Assembly (NCBI GenBank): GCA_016125335.1
Contig: WGLY01000004.1
Location: 82,677 to 146,676 of the forward strand
Length of the DNA stretch: 64,000 bases
From: Frankiales bacterium
GTDB lineage: Bacteria > Actinomycetota > Actinomycetes > S36-B12 > CAIYMF01
Direction of reading: 5' to 3'
Part shown: positions 26,614 to 35,909 of the stretch, piece after piece
Layout of the letters: each line of letters opens with the position of its first letter
Position numbering within the stretch: position 1 is the stretch's first letter
Program-made: the position numbers and the translations under genes
Notes under the pieces: generated by a model
The model's database searches: none
What the model saw: the letters and a program-made list of their open reading frames with translations, nothing else
What the model was told of the DNA's origin: nothing

Positions 26614-27113
26614 CCCTCAGCGGCCTGGGCTCGGCGCACGACACCGACCGCGCCCTCCGGGAGCTGCTCGAGGAGATCCGCATCGCCCAGATGGGCGCTC
26701 AGATCATGCTCGGGTTCCTGCTCGCGATCGCCTACACCTCCACCATGCAGCGAGCGGACACGGCGGACCGCGTGCTGTGGGCGTGGGCGGTGGGGGTGAC
26801 GTCGTCGGCGTTCGTGCTGCTGCTCGGGCCCGTCGTGCTGCACCGCCTCAACTTCGGCCTGCGCGACCGACCGAGGATCCTGCGCGTGGGTCACGTGCTG
26901 ACCATGCTCGGACTCGCGGCGCTCGCCGCCGGAGTGGTGCTCAGCGTGTGGCTCGCGGCGCGCATCGCCGTCCCGGAGGCGGCGTCCCCGCTGCTCGTCT
27001 GGTCGTCCGCGCTGGTCGCGCTCACCTGGCTCGCGCTCCCGGCGGTGCTGCGCCGCCGGCGACGACCGGTGCGTGGCCCGGACGGCCGCGTCCCCCGGGA
27101 GCCGGGCCCGTGA
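26610..27113 (+). CDS. DUF6328 membrane protein
   Basis: A 167-aa protein. An amphipathic start (RALRELLEEIRIAQMGAQIMLGFLL) leads into four membrane helices, the pattern of the DUF6328 family common in actinobacteria. A GTG start overlaps the SRPBCC stop. The C-terminus is Arg-rich. Function unknown; the pairing with an SRPBCC protein suggests an envelope or stress role. Confidence 0.78.
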   Translation: MTLSGLGSAHDTDRALRELLEEIRIAQMGAQIMLGFLLAIAYTSTMQRADTADRVLWAWAVGVTSSAFVLLLGPVVLHRLNFGLRDRPRILRVGHVLTMLGLAALAAGVVLSVWLAARIAVPEAASPLLVWSSALVALTWLALPAVLRRRRRPVRGPDGRVPREPGP

Positions 27114-27122
27114 CACCCGGGT

Positions 27123-27155
27123 GTCCGGGCGGCCCGGGGACAGGACCGCCCGGAC
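27123..27155. terminator. Probable terminator hairpin
   Basis: A perfect 10-bp stem GTCCGGGCGG / CCGCCCGGAC with a 13-nt loop, 9 bp after the DUF6328 stop and before a convergent gene. Confidence 0.6.
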
Positions 27156-27195
27156 CGCCCCGCACCGCGGCCCGAGGCTCGAGCCTGCCTTTGGC

Positions 27196-27447
27196 TCAGG
27201 AGCCCTCGCGCACCAGGTGGATCTCGTCGGCGACGAGGCCGTGTGCCTCGCGGTGGACGGTGTTGGCGGCCTCGGCGTCGGGCGCCTCGGCCAGGCAGAA
27301 GATCCTGCCGTTGGGCTCGTCGACCCAGTACTGCAGGTAGCGCACGCCGTGCTTCTCCTGGTGCTCGAGGTCGGCCGCGTGGGCCTTGGCGACGTCCTCG
27401 AGCGTGACCGCGGCGCCGAGGTTGTGGACGTCCATGTACAGGGGCAT
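27196..27447 (-). CDS. DUF4242 small protein (SCO4226-like)
   Basis: An 83-aa ferredoxin-like-fold protein. MPLYMDVHNLG, the His-rich DVAKAHAADLEHQEKHGVRYL, and the conserved segment RIFCLAEAPDAEAANTVHREAHG place it in DUF4242. The Streptomyces member SCO4226 binds nickel, and the His/Cys positions here could do the same. GAAGGAACCC precedes the ATG. Monocistronic. Confidence 0.85.
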   Translation of the reverse strand: MPLYMDVHNLGAAVTLEDVAKAHAADLEHQEKHGVRYLQYWVDEPNGRIFCLAEAPDAEAANTVHREAHGLVADEIHLVREGS

Positions 27448-27594
27448 GTCGGGTTCCTTCGGGGTGCGGCGGTGCCCTCTGCACCGCGTCGTCCCGTTTC
27501 TACGGCCGTGCGACCCTGCGGCGGATCGGTGACGACCACCCATCCGCGGACGTCGGCCCACCCAGGTTTGCCGACCGGGGCAGCGAGCGCGGGC

Positions 27595-28107
27595 TCAGCC
27601 CGCGCGCTCGACGTACTCCTGCGGGTCGCGGTCCTTGGCCCGCACTCCCTCGGCGTGCTCGGCCTCGAACCGCGCGAACGCCACCGCGATCTCGTGGCGG
27701 ACGGCGAGGTCGGCGTGCAGCCGGAAGTCCGGGAGGTCCTCGCGCTCCTCCTCGGCCATGTGGTCGCTGTTGGCCTCCCGGGCCTCGGCCACCGCGTCCC
27801 ACCAGCCTTCGCTGCCCACCTCGTGCCGCTCGACCTCCGCGCACGCGTCACGGATCTCGTTGTGGTCCTTGATGACGTCGGTGACCTCGGCCTCCACGCT
27901 CGGCTCGCCGCCCGCCCCGGTGCCGATGCGCAGCAGGTGGGGGTAGAAGAGCTCCTCCTCCGCCGCCGCGTGCACCTCGAGCAGGATCCGCAGCCTCGTC
28001 CAGAGCGCCTCGAGCGTGGCGGTGTCGTCGCGGTCGACGTCGTCGAGGTAGGAGAACAGCCGCCGCTGCTCGCTGTGGTCGTGGAGGATCAGCTCGGTGA
28101 TGTCCAT
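27595..28107 (-). CDS. Hemerythrin/HHE-domain protein
   Basis: A 170-aa four-helix-bundle protein. Candidate di-iron ligands are in ILHDHSEQRRLF, HAAAEEELFYPHL (HxxxE), DHNEIRDA and SDHMAEEERED. It may sense or store O2 or handle reactive species. It stands alone beside other small stress-type genes. Confidence 0.85.
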   Translation of the reverse strand: MDITELILHDHSEQRRLFSYLDDVDRDDTATLEALWTRLRILLEVHAAAEEELFYPHLLRIGTGAGGEPSVEAEVTDVIKDHNEIRDACAEVERHEVGSEGWWDAVAEAREANSDHMAEEEREDLPDFRLHADLAVRHEIAVAFARFEAEHAEGVRAKDRDPQEYVERAG

Positions 28108-28260
28108 CAGGGCTCCCTGGGTCGACGTCGGCTCGGGCAGCCGCTACCCGGCGGACCACGTGACGAAACGCTCAGCACCGGATCCCCGGGGTTTCGAGGC
28201 GCCCCAGCGGGTAGGCCGCGGCGACCGAAACCGGAGCGACACCCTCCCGAGGAGGCCGCC

Positions 28261-28482
28261 ATGGCTTCACGCACGCCCGGCCGGCACGGACCGCTCGCGA
28301 CGGCCCGCTACCGCATCAAGCGCCTGTTCACGTTCCTCTACGGCCCCGCCGACCTGCGCGACGAGGTGGACCCGATCAGCCTGATGGACAAGGAGATGGG
28401 GCGCACGCACGAGCCGGCCGAACCGGTCGAGCCCAACGAGCGGCAGAAGTCCTACAGCCGGCTCCCCCGCCAGCACGAGTGA
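28261..28482 (+). CDS. Small basic protein, unknown
   Basis: A 73-aa polar protein with CGAGGAGGCCGCC before the ATG. The N-terminus is basic (ARYRIKRLFTFLYGPADL) and the C-terminus is rich in Glu and Pro (THEPAEPVEPNERQ). No membrane helix. Similar short proteins occur in actinobacteria without known function. Confidence 0.6.
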   Translation: MASRTPGRHGPLATARYRIKRLFTFLYGPADLRDEVDPISLMDKEMGRTHEPAEPVEPNERQKSYSRLPRQHE

Positions 28483-28534
28483 GCACCTGGTCCCGCAGGC
28501 CGCTGCGGCGACGGGCCGCGGCGCACGTCGACGG

Positions 28535-29215
28535 TCAGGAGGCGGCCGCGCCCGGACCCGGCGCCGTCGCGTCGACCACGGCGAGGAGATCGTCCTCGTC
28601 GGAGGCGAACGGCAGGACGAGCGCGATCGCGTCCGCGTGCCCCGCCCAGCGCCGGCACAGGGCGGGGGCCTCCTCGTGGGTCCCGAGCAGCAGCACGTCC
28701 TCGGCGAGCCGGCGCGCGGCCGACGGGAGCACCGGCGAGCGCGGGTCGTCGTTCGCCGCGAGCAGGGCGTCGATCTCCGGCCCGTAGCCGTGCGCGCGCA
28801 GGACACGCGGATACACCGGGCCCATGCGGGTGGTGTAGGCGAGCAGCCACTGCGCCGCGAGCCGCTCGGCACCGCGCTCGTCCGCCGCGATCGCGAGCGG
28901 CACGCACGCGGTGACCGTCGGCGCCGGACGCTCGTGCTGCGCCGCGGTGCGCACGAGCTCCGCCCGGCCGTCGTCGAGGGCCGTCGCCGGGAGCAGGAAG
29001 GGCAGCCACTGGTCGGCGACGGCGCCGGCCAGGCGGATGCTCGGCGTCGTCACCGCCGCGAGGGCCAGCGGCACGGGCGCCGGTGGCGGGCACTGGAGCG
29101 CGAGCGGACGGGCGCCCTCGACGGCGTCCGGCAGCCGCTCGCCCCGCAGCAGCGCGCTGGTCGACCGGCACACCCGCTCGAGCTCCGCGAGCGGCGAGCC
29201 CCAGGCACGGCCGGG
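28535..29215 (-). pseudogene. Truncated LLM-class flavin/F420-dependent oxidoreductase
   Basis: The readable part (about 225 residues) corresponds to the C-terminal two thirds of a luciferase-like monooxygenase family protein: GRAWGSPLAELERVCRSTSA, then IRLAGAVADQWLPFLL and WLLAYTTRMGPVYPRVLRAHG. The N-terminal barrel strands that should carry substrate and cofactor residues are missing. Upstream of about 29215 no frame continues the family. A shortened product from the GTG at 29173 is possible but would lack half the barrel. An intact LLM gene lies just beyond on the opposite strand. Confidence 0.6.
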
Positions 29216-29450
29216 CGACGACGGCGAGCATCGCGACGAGAACGGCGCGCCGGCCCCACACGGCCCAGCCGCGGACGTCGTCGCTCACCCGGGCGTGGGG
29301 CGACGTCACGCTCGGCGGGGCCGCGACCTCATCACGGAGCACGGCGCCCCAGGTACCCCTCCGACGCCGTCGCACACCCGGGGCTCGCAGGTTTCGTCGA
29401 ACCCTGACGGGAAACCGCGGGCCGACCACGGGAACCGCTGGAGGCGACGC

Positions 29451-30398
29451 ATGAGGATCGGCTACTTCCTGTCGTGCGAGGAGTACGGCGTGCAGGACCT
29501 GCTCGAGCAGGCCGTGCTGGCGCAGCGGGCCGGCTTCGAGGCGCTGTGGATCAGCGACCACTACCACCCGTGGACCGACGAGCAGGGCGAGAGCGCGTTC
29601 GTCTGGTCGGTGATCGGGGCGCTGAGCCAGGCGGTCGACCTCCCGGTGGCCACCGCCGTGACCTGCCCGACGACGCGGCTGGGCCCGGCGATCGTCGCGC
29701 AGGCCGCGGCGACCGCGCAGGTGATGCTGCGCGGCCGCTTCCGGCTCGGCGTCGGGACGGGCGAGGCGCTCAACGAGCACATCCACGGCCAGGCATGGCC
29801 CGCTGTGGACGAGCGACTCGACATGCTCGAGGAGGCCGTAGCCGTCATGCGCGAGCTGTGGACCGGTGAGCCGGTCGAGCACCGCGGCCCGCACTACACG
29901 GTGGACCGCGCGCGCATCTACACCCGCTGGCCGACCGCGCCCGAGGTGTACGTGTCGTCGTTCGGGCCGACCTCGGCGCATCGCACGGTCGCGTTCGCCG
30001 ACGGGCTCACCACGACGTCGATCGACGACGAGGTGCTCCCGGTCTTCCGCGACGCCGCCAAGCCGCTCACCGCCGGGTACAAGGTCGGCTGGGCGCCCAC
30101 CGAGGAGGAGGGCGTGGACCACGCGCACCGGCTGTGGGCGTCCTCGGGGCTGCCCGGCGAGCTCGCGCAGGTGCTGCCCACCCCGGCGCACATCGAGCAG
30201 GCCAGCTCGCTGGTGAGCCGGGAGGCGACGCGCGAGAGCGCGGTGTGCGGCCCCGACGTCGACCGTCACGTGCAGCAGGTGACCCGCTGGCGCGACGCCG
30301 GCTTCGACGAGGTCTACGTGGCGAACATGGGCCCGCACTTCCGCGACATGATCCGCGCGTACGGCGACGAGGTGCTGCCGCGCGTTCGAGCCGCATGA
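29451..30398 (+). CDS. LLM-class F420-dependent oxidoreductase (TIGR03557-like)
   Basis: A 315-aa TIM-barrel enzyme related to F420-dependent glucose-6-phosphate dehydrogenase. Landmarks are MRIGYFLSCEEYG, FEALWISDHYHPW, a cis-peptide-region TAVTCPTTR, RFRLGVGTGEALNEHIHG and GFDEVYVANMGPHFRDM. CTGGAGGCGACGC precedes the ATG. The F420 preference is inferred from family resemblance. Substrate unknown. Confidence 0.86.
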   Translation: MRIGYFLSCEEYGVQDLLEQAVLAQRAGFEALWISDHYHPWTDEQGESAFVWSVIGALSQAVDLPVATAVTCPTTRLGPAIVAQAAATAQVMLRGRFRLGVGTGEALNEHIHGQAWPAVDERLDMLEEAVAVMRELWTGEPVEHRGPHYTVDRARIYTRWPTAPEVYVSSFGPTSAHRTVAFADGLTTTSIDDEVLPVFRDAAKPLTAGYKVGWAPTEEEGVDHAHRLWASSGLPGELAQVLPTPAHIEQASSLVSREATRESAVCGPDVDRHVQQVTRWRDAGFDEVYVANMGPHFRDMIRAYGDEVLPRVRAA

Positions 30399-30518
30399 GA
30401 CTGCACGCCGCGTCCGCGATCCGCCGAGCCGCGGTCGCGACGCCGGTGCTCGCGGCGACCGCTTCCCGGCAGCACCGGGCCGCCCGTGGGCATGTGCGCC
30501 ATCATCGGAGCCGTGGAC

Positions 30519-31322
30519 ATGCTTCGGGGACAGGTCGCGGTGGTCACGGGCGGGGGGCGCGGCATCGGGCGCGCGGTGGCGGAGACCCTGGCCCGCGAGG
30601 GGATGTCGCTGGGGCTGCTCGGCCGCAGCGCCGACACGCTCGAGGCGGCGGCGCAGGCGTGCCGGGCCCAGGGGGTCGAGGTCGCGCTCGCCACGGCCGA
30701 CGTCCGGGACCGGGCTGCCGTGCTCGGGGCCGTGCAGGAGTTCGAGCGCCGGCTCGGCGAGGTCGACCTGCTGGTGAGCAACGCCGGGGTGTCCGTCCCG
30801 CCGTGGGTCCAGCCGTGGGGCGAGGGGCTCGACGACTGGTGGACGTGCATCGAGACGAACCTCATGGGCCCCTTGGCATCCGCCGCCGCCGTCCTCCCCG
30901 GGATGTGGGAACGCGGGCGCGGGCGCATCGTGCACATGAACAGCCTCACCGCCGGTCGCGAGGACGCCGGCCCCTACTCCGTGTCCAAGGCGGGGCTGGC
31001 GCGGCTCACCGGCGTGCTCGCGGCACGGTGCGCCGAGCGCGGGATCGGCGTCTTCGACGTGAGCCCCGGGCTCGTGCTGACCGACATGACCGACCACGAG
31101 GGGTTCGCCGACCTCCCGCCGGACCAGTGGACGCCCATCAGCCGGATCGGCGAGATGGTGACGGCGATCGCGCTCGGACGCCTGGACGCACTCTCCGGGC
31201 GGTTCGTCCACGCGATGGACGACCTCGACCTGCTGGAGCGCGAGGCGGAGCGGCTCGTCGCCCGCGACGCCCGCGTGCTGCGGTTCACCCCGGCCTTCGA
31301 CCCCGACCGGGTCCTGGACTGA
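30519..31322 (+). CDS. Short-chain dehydrogenase/reductase
   Basis: A 267-aa SDR with all classical motifs: VVTGGGRGIGRAV near residue 8, VSNAG (NNAG variant), the Ser of MNSLTAGR, and YSVSKAGL (YxxxK). ATG at 30519 places the fold at the very N-terminus, with GGAG 8 bp upstream. It lies 120 bp behind the LLM gene on the same strand. Ends 9 bp from a convergent gene with no visible terminator. Confidence 0.88.
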   Translation: MLRGQVAVVTGGGRGIGRAVAETLAREGMSLGLLGRSADTLEAAAQACRAQGVEVALATADVRDRAAVLGAVQEFERRLGEVDLLVSNAGVSVPPWVQPWGEGLDDWWTCIETNLMGPLASAAAVLPGMWERGRGRIVHMNSLTAGREDAGPYSVSKAGLARLTGVLAARCAERGIGVFDVSPGLVLTDMTDHEGFADLPPDQWTPISRIGEMVTAIALGRLDALSGRFVHAMDDLDLLEREAERLVARDARVLRFTPAFDPDRVLD

Positions 31323-31331
31323 CCCGCCCGC

Positions 31332-34300
31332 TCACCCGACAGGGGCCGGGCACGGGTCGAGGACAGGCCACGCGCCCGCGTAGGCCCGCCATTCCGCAGC
31401 CGAGACGCCGCCCGAGATGCGGCACGCGGCGTCCCGCCACTGGGCGGGGTCACCGGGCATCGTGAACGTCGTGTCGGCGCCGTGCGAGCGGGCGTCGAGC
31501 GGGAGGTACCCGCTGATCAGGTCGCCGCCCGCGAACCACGCCGCCAGCGGTCCGACGGACCGCAGCCGGACCGGGCTGCCGGCCGCGTCCAGTGCTCCCG
31601 CGTCCCAGAGGTGCATGCTCCCGTCCGAGCCCGTCGTCAGCAGCAGTGCCCCGTCACGGCTGTAGGACAGGGCCGTGACCGCGCCCTCGTGGGCGTTGGG
31701 CACCCGTCCGATGCTCGTCAGCGACGGCCACGCGTGCTCCGCGACGACGCCGTCGTCCGTGCCGAGCGCGAGCAGCGCCCCGTCCGCGGACAGCGCCCAC
31801 GTCGTCGGGGTGTCGTCACCGATCACCCGGTACGCGGCCACCGCGCCGGTGGACGCGGACACCGCCGCCACGGAGTCGGGGACCGCCGGGCGCACGGTGC
31901 CGTCCGGGGTGCTCGGCGCCGGCGTGACCCCGGCCCCGACCACGACGAGGAGCCCCGTCCCGTCCTCGCCGAGCAGGGAGGGGAAGCCGTACCCGCTGCC
32001 GGCCAGGGGGATGCGCACGTCCAGGACGCCGGCGACCTGGTTCGACGCGAGGTCCACGACGCGCACCGACGTGGCGCCGACGACCTGGTAGAGGGTGCGC
32101 CCGTCCGCCGAGAGCACCGCGGTCAGCGGGCACTCGGGGTAGGCCCACCGCTCGGTCGTGTCCAGCAGGGGCGTGCCCCCGACGCCCCATACGCGGAAGT
32201 GCCCGCGGCCTCCCGGCATCTGGGTGGACAGCGCGCCGCGGCTCCCGTCGGCGGACAGCGACAACCGCACGACGACCTCGTCGGGCTGCATGGGCGCCGC
32301 GACGTCGAGCAGCGTGGCGTGCGACGCCAGGTCCATCGCGACGACGCGCACGGCGCCCGGCGTGAGCCGCGTGGACCAGGCCACGTCGCCCGCGGCCACG
32401 TACCCGTCGGCCGGGATCGGGCCCACGCCGAGCTCGAGCCCGGGCGGCAGCTGGTCGAGGTCGCGTCCCACCACCTGTCCCCCGCCGCCGGCGCTGACCA
32501 CGAGCGGGTCCGCCGCCGTCCCCGCCCAGACGAGGCCCGTCGTCGCGCCCGGGTCGCCCTGGCCGCTGAGCACCGTCGTCCCGGTCGTGGTCGAGAGCAC
32601 CAGCAGCGACCCGTCCTTGCCGGCCGCCGCGAGCATGTCCCCGGCGGGTGAGAACCGGAGCAGGAGCGAGTCGGCGGCCAGCGAGCGGCCGGTCACCTGG
32701 ATGCCGCGCATGCTGCCGACCGCGAGGACGCGCGGCAGCAACGGCGAGGACGTCAGCACGACGCCGACGTGCGCGCCGTCGGGCGCCATCGCCAGCGTGC
32801 GCACCGGCGACGGCATCCGCACGAGGTCGACGAGGCGGAGGGTGGGCAGCTGCCGTACGACCACGAGGCCGTCGGCGTAGGCGATCGCGACCCGATCGGC
32901 CCCCGTCGCGATCGCGGTGGGCTCCACCCCGGTGCTCAGGGCTCGCGGCGCGAAGAGACGGTTGCGGTTGTCGTAGACCGTCACCGTGTCGGCACGCATC
33001 TGCGCGGGGTCGTACGTCCACACGTTCTCGGGCCGACGGTGCTCGAGCGCCACGACCCAGCGGTCGCCCTCGGCGAAGGCCGCCGGTGCCGAGCCGGAGG
33101 TCGGGACGATCCGGCGCGTGAGCGACCAGACGCACGACCCGGACCCCACGTCGACGAGGCAGAGCCGGCTCGAGGACAGGCGTGTCGCTGCGGACGCCGC
33201 GAGCACGGTCCGGCCGTCGCGGCTCAGGTCGGCGACGCCGCCGGACGCCGGTACGGCGACGCTCGAGACCACCGAGCCGGTGGACGCGTCGAGGGTGAGC
33301 AGGTTGTCCCTCGAGTCCAGCGCCAGCAGCGGTGCTCCGGCCGCAGGCACGCCCAGCCACGTGAGCGCGCGATCGGTCGCGATGCGGTAGCGGGTGCCCC
33401 GCTCCCGCTGGACCGCGGAGAAGAGGGCGCCGCGCGTCTGGGGCGAGTCCTGGACCGCCGAGGCCATCAGCGAGAGCTGCAGGGCGGAGCGCGCGTCCGG
33501 CGCCGCGTACGACTGCGCGGCGAGCCGGCCGGCCTCCGCCGTGGTCGCCACCTCGTCGGCCTGCTGCCGCGCGCGCAGGGCCACCCCGCCGACGACGGAG
33601 GCCAGCAGGGCGGTGACCGCGAACCCCGCGGCGAGCACGGTCATCGTCCGCCGACGACGGCGCTCGGAGTCCATGTCCCGGTGCACGGCTGCCCGGGACG
33701 CCTCCAGGTAGGCCCTCTGCCGGCCGGTCAGGTCGTCGGGATGGCGCTCCTCCCAGGCCAGAGCGGATCCGAGCCGGGGTCCTCGGAGGAGGTCGTCGTC
33801 GCTCCAGCCGTCCTGCTCCCACCGGCGCGCGGCCTCGGCGAGCTGGTCGAGCTGCTCGGCCATGACGGCGCGGTCGCGCAGCCAGGCCGCGAAGCGCGGC
33901 CAGCCGTCGAGCAGCGCCTCGTGCGCGAGCTCCACGGCCACGGGCCCGGCGTCGCCGGGGGCGACGGTGACGAGGCGGGCCCGCGCGAGCGCCGTCAAGG
34001 CGCGCACGGACGGCTCGTCGCCCGGGGGGCAGAGGTCGGCGATCGTCGAGGGACGCCGCACCCACACCCCGCCGCTGTTCGTGGTCAGCGACAGGAGCAG
34101 CCGACGCGCCGCCGCACGGGCGGGCTCGTCCAGCTCGGCGTAGGCGCGCTCGGCCGTCGACTGGAGCGCTCCGCGCACCCCTCCCACGGCCCGGTAGTCC
34201 GCCGTCGTCAGGCGCCCGTCGGCGTGGTGCCCCCAGGCCTGCCGGAGCGACTCCGAGAGCAGCGGAAGGGCGCCCGGCCTGCCCAGCAGCTCCGCGACGA

Positions 34301-35744
34301 TCCGGTCGACGAGCTCGTCGTCGACGGTGACCCCGCGACGCGCGCACGGCTCGACGACGACGCGGCGCAGGTCCGACTCCGACGGGACGCCGACGAGCAC
34401 CGTCGCGCTCCCGATGCGCCCCGCGACGAGGTCGAGCTCGAGCAGCCGGTCGTAGAAGTCCGTCCTGACCACCACCACGAGCCGCGTCCCGCGGGAGCGC
34501 ACCGACGCGAGCCGACGGCCCGGGGCGCCGCCGCCGCCGGCGAGGGTGAACAGCTCCTCGGCCTGGTCGACGACGAGGAGGTCGAGGTCGCCGGCGAGCG
34601 CCTCCTCGAGGGCGTCGTCGAGACCTGCCGACGGCGACACGACCCGGATGCGCCAGGCGGCGCTGCCGGGGGCGGCGCCCCGGCGGAGCGCGGGCACCAC
34701 GCCGGCCCGCACGACCGACGACTTCCCGACCCCGCTGGCGCCGACCACGACCAGCAGCCGGTCGTCCATGAGCCGCCCGACCAGCTGGGCGACGAGCCGC
34801 TCCCGGCCCACGAACACGTCCGCGTCGGACTCGTCGTAGGCGGCCAGCCCGGGGAAGGGGCACGGCCCGGAGGGGGCCGGCTCGGGGGTGGGCGTGCCGT
34901 CGTCGTCCACGCGCTCGTCGACGACGGCGCCGGGGACGGGCTCCCGTGCCAGCCGCGGCGGGATCGCCGGCGCGAGGTCGGCGGCCGCCAGCAGCAGCTC
35001 CGGGTCGTGGTCGAGGATGCGCGACTCCAGCTCGCGCAGCGAGTCGGACGGCTCCACGCCGAGGTCGTCGACGAGGAGGTCGCGGGCGCGCCGGAACGCC
35101 GCGAGCGCCTCCGCCTGGCGCCCCGAGCGGTACAGCGCGAGCATCAGCTGCTCCCACGAGCGCTCCCGGTACGGCTCGCCGGCCACGCGGGTCTCGAGCT
35201 CGGGGACGAGGGACGCGCTCTCCCCCAGGCGCAGCGCTGCCTCCGCGCGCCACTCCCGCGCGAGCGAGCGCAGCTCCGTCAGGCGGGTGCGCTCCATCAC
35301 GGCGAAGGGCGCGTCGGGGAACTCGGCGTAGGCCTCTCCGCGCCAGAGCGAGAGCGCACGGTCGAGCTGGTCCAGGGCAGAGGCGGCGTCGCCCTCGCCG
35401 AGGGCGTCGCGTGCCTGCTCGAGCCCGAGCTCGAACCGCACGGAGTCGATGCACCCCGGGTCCACCGCGAGCCGGTACGCCATCGGCTCGGTGAGCACGG
35501 GCGAGCCGCCGGTGAGGGCGGTGAGGTCCGACCGCAGCCGCGCCACGTGGCTGTGCAGCGTGCGCTCGGCGGTGGGTGGCGGCACGTCGGACCAGAGGTC
35601 GTCGACGAGGGTGTCAACCCGCACGGGCGACGGTGCGCGGGCGACGAGCGCGGCGAGCAGCCGGCGTCTGGCCGGTCCCCCCAGCCGAAGCGCGCGCCCC
35701 TCGTCGTCCGACACCGTCAGAGTGCCGAGCACCCCGAACCGCAC
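31332..35744 (-). CDS. AfsR/SARP-type regulator: winged helix, BTAD, STAND ATPase, membrane helix and WD40 propeller
   Basis: A 1470-aa multidomain protein. Residues 1-95 are an OmpR-like winged helix (MRFGVLGTLTV, LGGPARRRLLAALV), 98-250 a bacterial transcriptional activation domain, and about 295-690 an nSTAND1 NTPase with CPFPGLAAYDESDADVFVGR and Walker A GASGVGKS (335-342). Near 700-720 a single helix (VLAAGFAVTALLASVVGGVAL) follows an Arg cluster. The remaining ~740 residues are beta-propeller repeats ending VTALSYSRDGALLLTTGSDG. Such proteins control secondary metabolism or morphology. The membrane helix would tether the DNA-binding part at the inner face with the propeller outside. The GTG start has no Shine-Dalgarno, so the mRNA may be leaderless. 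The heptamers at 35809-35861 are its likely target. Confidence 0.9.
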   Translation of the reverse strand: MRFGVLGTLTVSDDEGRALRLGGPARRRLLAALVARAPSPVRVDTLVDDLWSDVPPPTAERTLHSHVARLRSDLTALTGGSPVLTEPMAYRLAVDPGCIDSVRFELGLEQARDALGEGDAASALDQLDRALSLWRGEAYAEFPDAPFAVMERTRLTELRSLAREWRAEAALRLGESASLVPELETRVAGEPYRERSWEQLMLALYRSGRQAEALAAFRRARDLLVDDLGVEPSDSLRELESRILDHDPELLLAAADLAPAIPPRLAREPVPGAVVDERVDDDGTPTPEPAPSGPCPFPGLAAYDESDADVFVGRERLVAQLVGRLMDDRLLVVVGASGVGKSSVVRAGVVPALRRGAAPGSAAWRIRVVSPSAGLDDALEEALAGDLDLLVVDQAEELFTLAGGGGAPGRRLASVRSRGTRLVVVVRTDFYDRLLELDLVAGRIGSATVLVGVPSESDLRRVVVEPCARRGVTVDDELVDRIVAELLGRPGALPLLSESLRQAWGHHADGRLTTADYRAVGGVRGALQSTAERAYAELDEPARAAARRLLLSLTTNSGGVWVRRPSTIADLCPPGDEPSVRALTALARARLVTVAPGDAGPVAVELAHEALLDGWPRFAAWLRDRAVMAEQLDQLAEAARRWEQDGWSDDDLLRGPRLGSALAWEERHPDDLTGRQRAYLEASRAAVHRDMDSERRRRRTMTVLAAGFAVTALLASVVGGVALRARQQADEVATTAEAGRLAAQSYAAPDARSALQLSLMASAVQDSPQTRGALFSAVQRERGTRYRIATDRALTWLGVPAAGAPLLALDSRDNLLTLDASTGSVVSSVAVPASGGVADLSRDGRTVLAASAATRLSSSRLCLVDVGSGSCVWSLTRRIVPTSGSAPAAFAEGDRWVVALEHRRPENVWTYDPAQMRADTVTVYDNRNRLFAPRALSTGVEPTAIATGADRVAIAYADGLVVVRQLPTLRLVDLVRMPSPVRTLAMAPDGAHVGVVLTSSPLLPRVLAVGSMRGIQVTGRSLAADSLLLRFSPAGDMLAAAGKDGSLLVLSTTTGTTVLSGQGDPGATTGLVWAGTAADPLVVSAGGGGQVVGRDLDQLPPGLELGVGPIPADGYVAAGDVAWSTRLTPGAVRVVAMDLASHATLLDVAAPMQPDEVVVRLSLSADGSRGALSTQMPGGRGHFRVWGVGGTPLLDTTERWAYPECPLTAVLSADGRTLYQVVGATSVRVVDLASNQVAGVLDVRIPLAGSGYGFPSLLGEDGTGLLVVVGAGVTPAPSTPDGTVRPAVPDSVAAVSASTGAVAAYRVIGDDTPTTWALSADGALLALGTDDGVVAEHAWPSLTSIGRVPNAHEGAVTALSYSRDGALLLTTGSDGSMHLWDAGALDAAGSPVRLRSVGPLAAWFAGGDLISGYLPLDARSHGADTTFTMPGDPAQWRDAACRISGGVSAAEWRAYAGAWPVLDPCPAPVG

Positions 35745-35808
35745 GTCTCGAGCGTAGACACGCACCCGCGCGCGAGTCCTGGCGCAGCGACCTGCCTCCG
35801 GCGGCGCT

Positions 35809-35861
35809 TCAGCCGCGCAGCAACCGGCGTGCCACCGGGCTGCAACCGCTCCGGGCCACCG
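35809..35861 (+). promoter_or_regulatory. Direct heptamer repeats with 11-bp spacing, probable SARP operator
   Basis: Heptamers lie on the plus strand at 35809 (TCAGCCG), 35820 (GCAACCG), 35831 (GCCACCG), 35842 (GCAACCG) and 35855 (GCCACCG). The first four are exactly 11 bp apart, one helical turn; the fifth follows after 13. SARP proteins such as ActII-ORF4 and DnrI bind heptamers with this spacing. The block lies between the SARP gene and the divergent repeat protein. Confidence 0.7.
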
Positions 35862-35909
35862 TGGAGATGTCACCGGAGGACGGCGACATGGAACGAGGAG
35901 GCGGAGACC

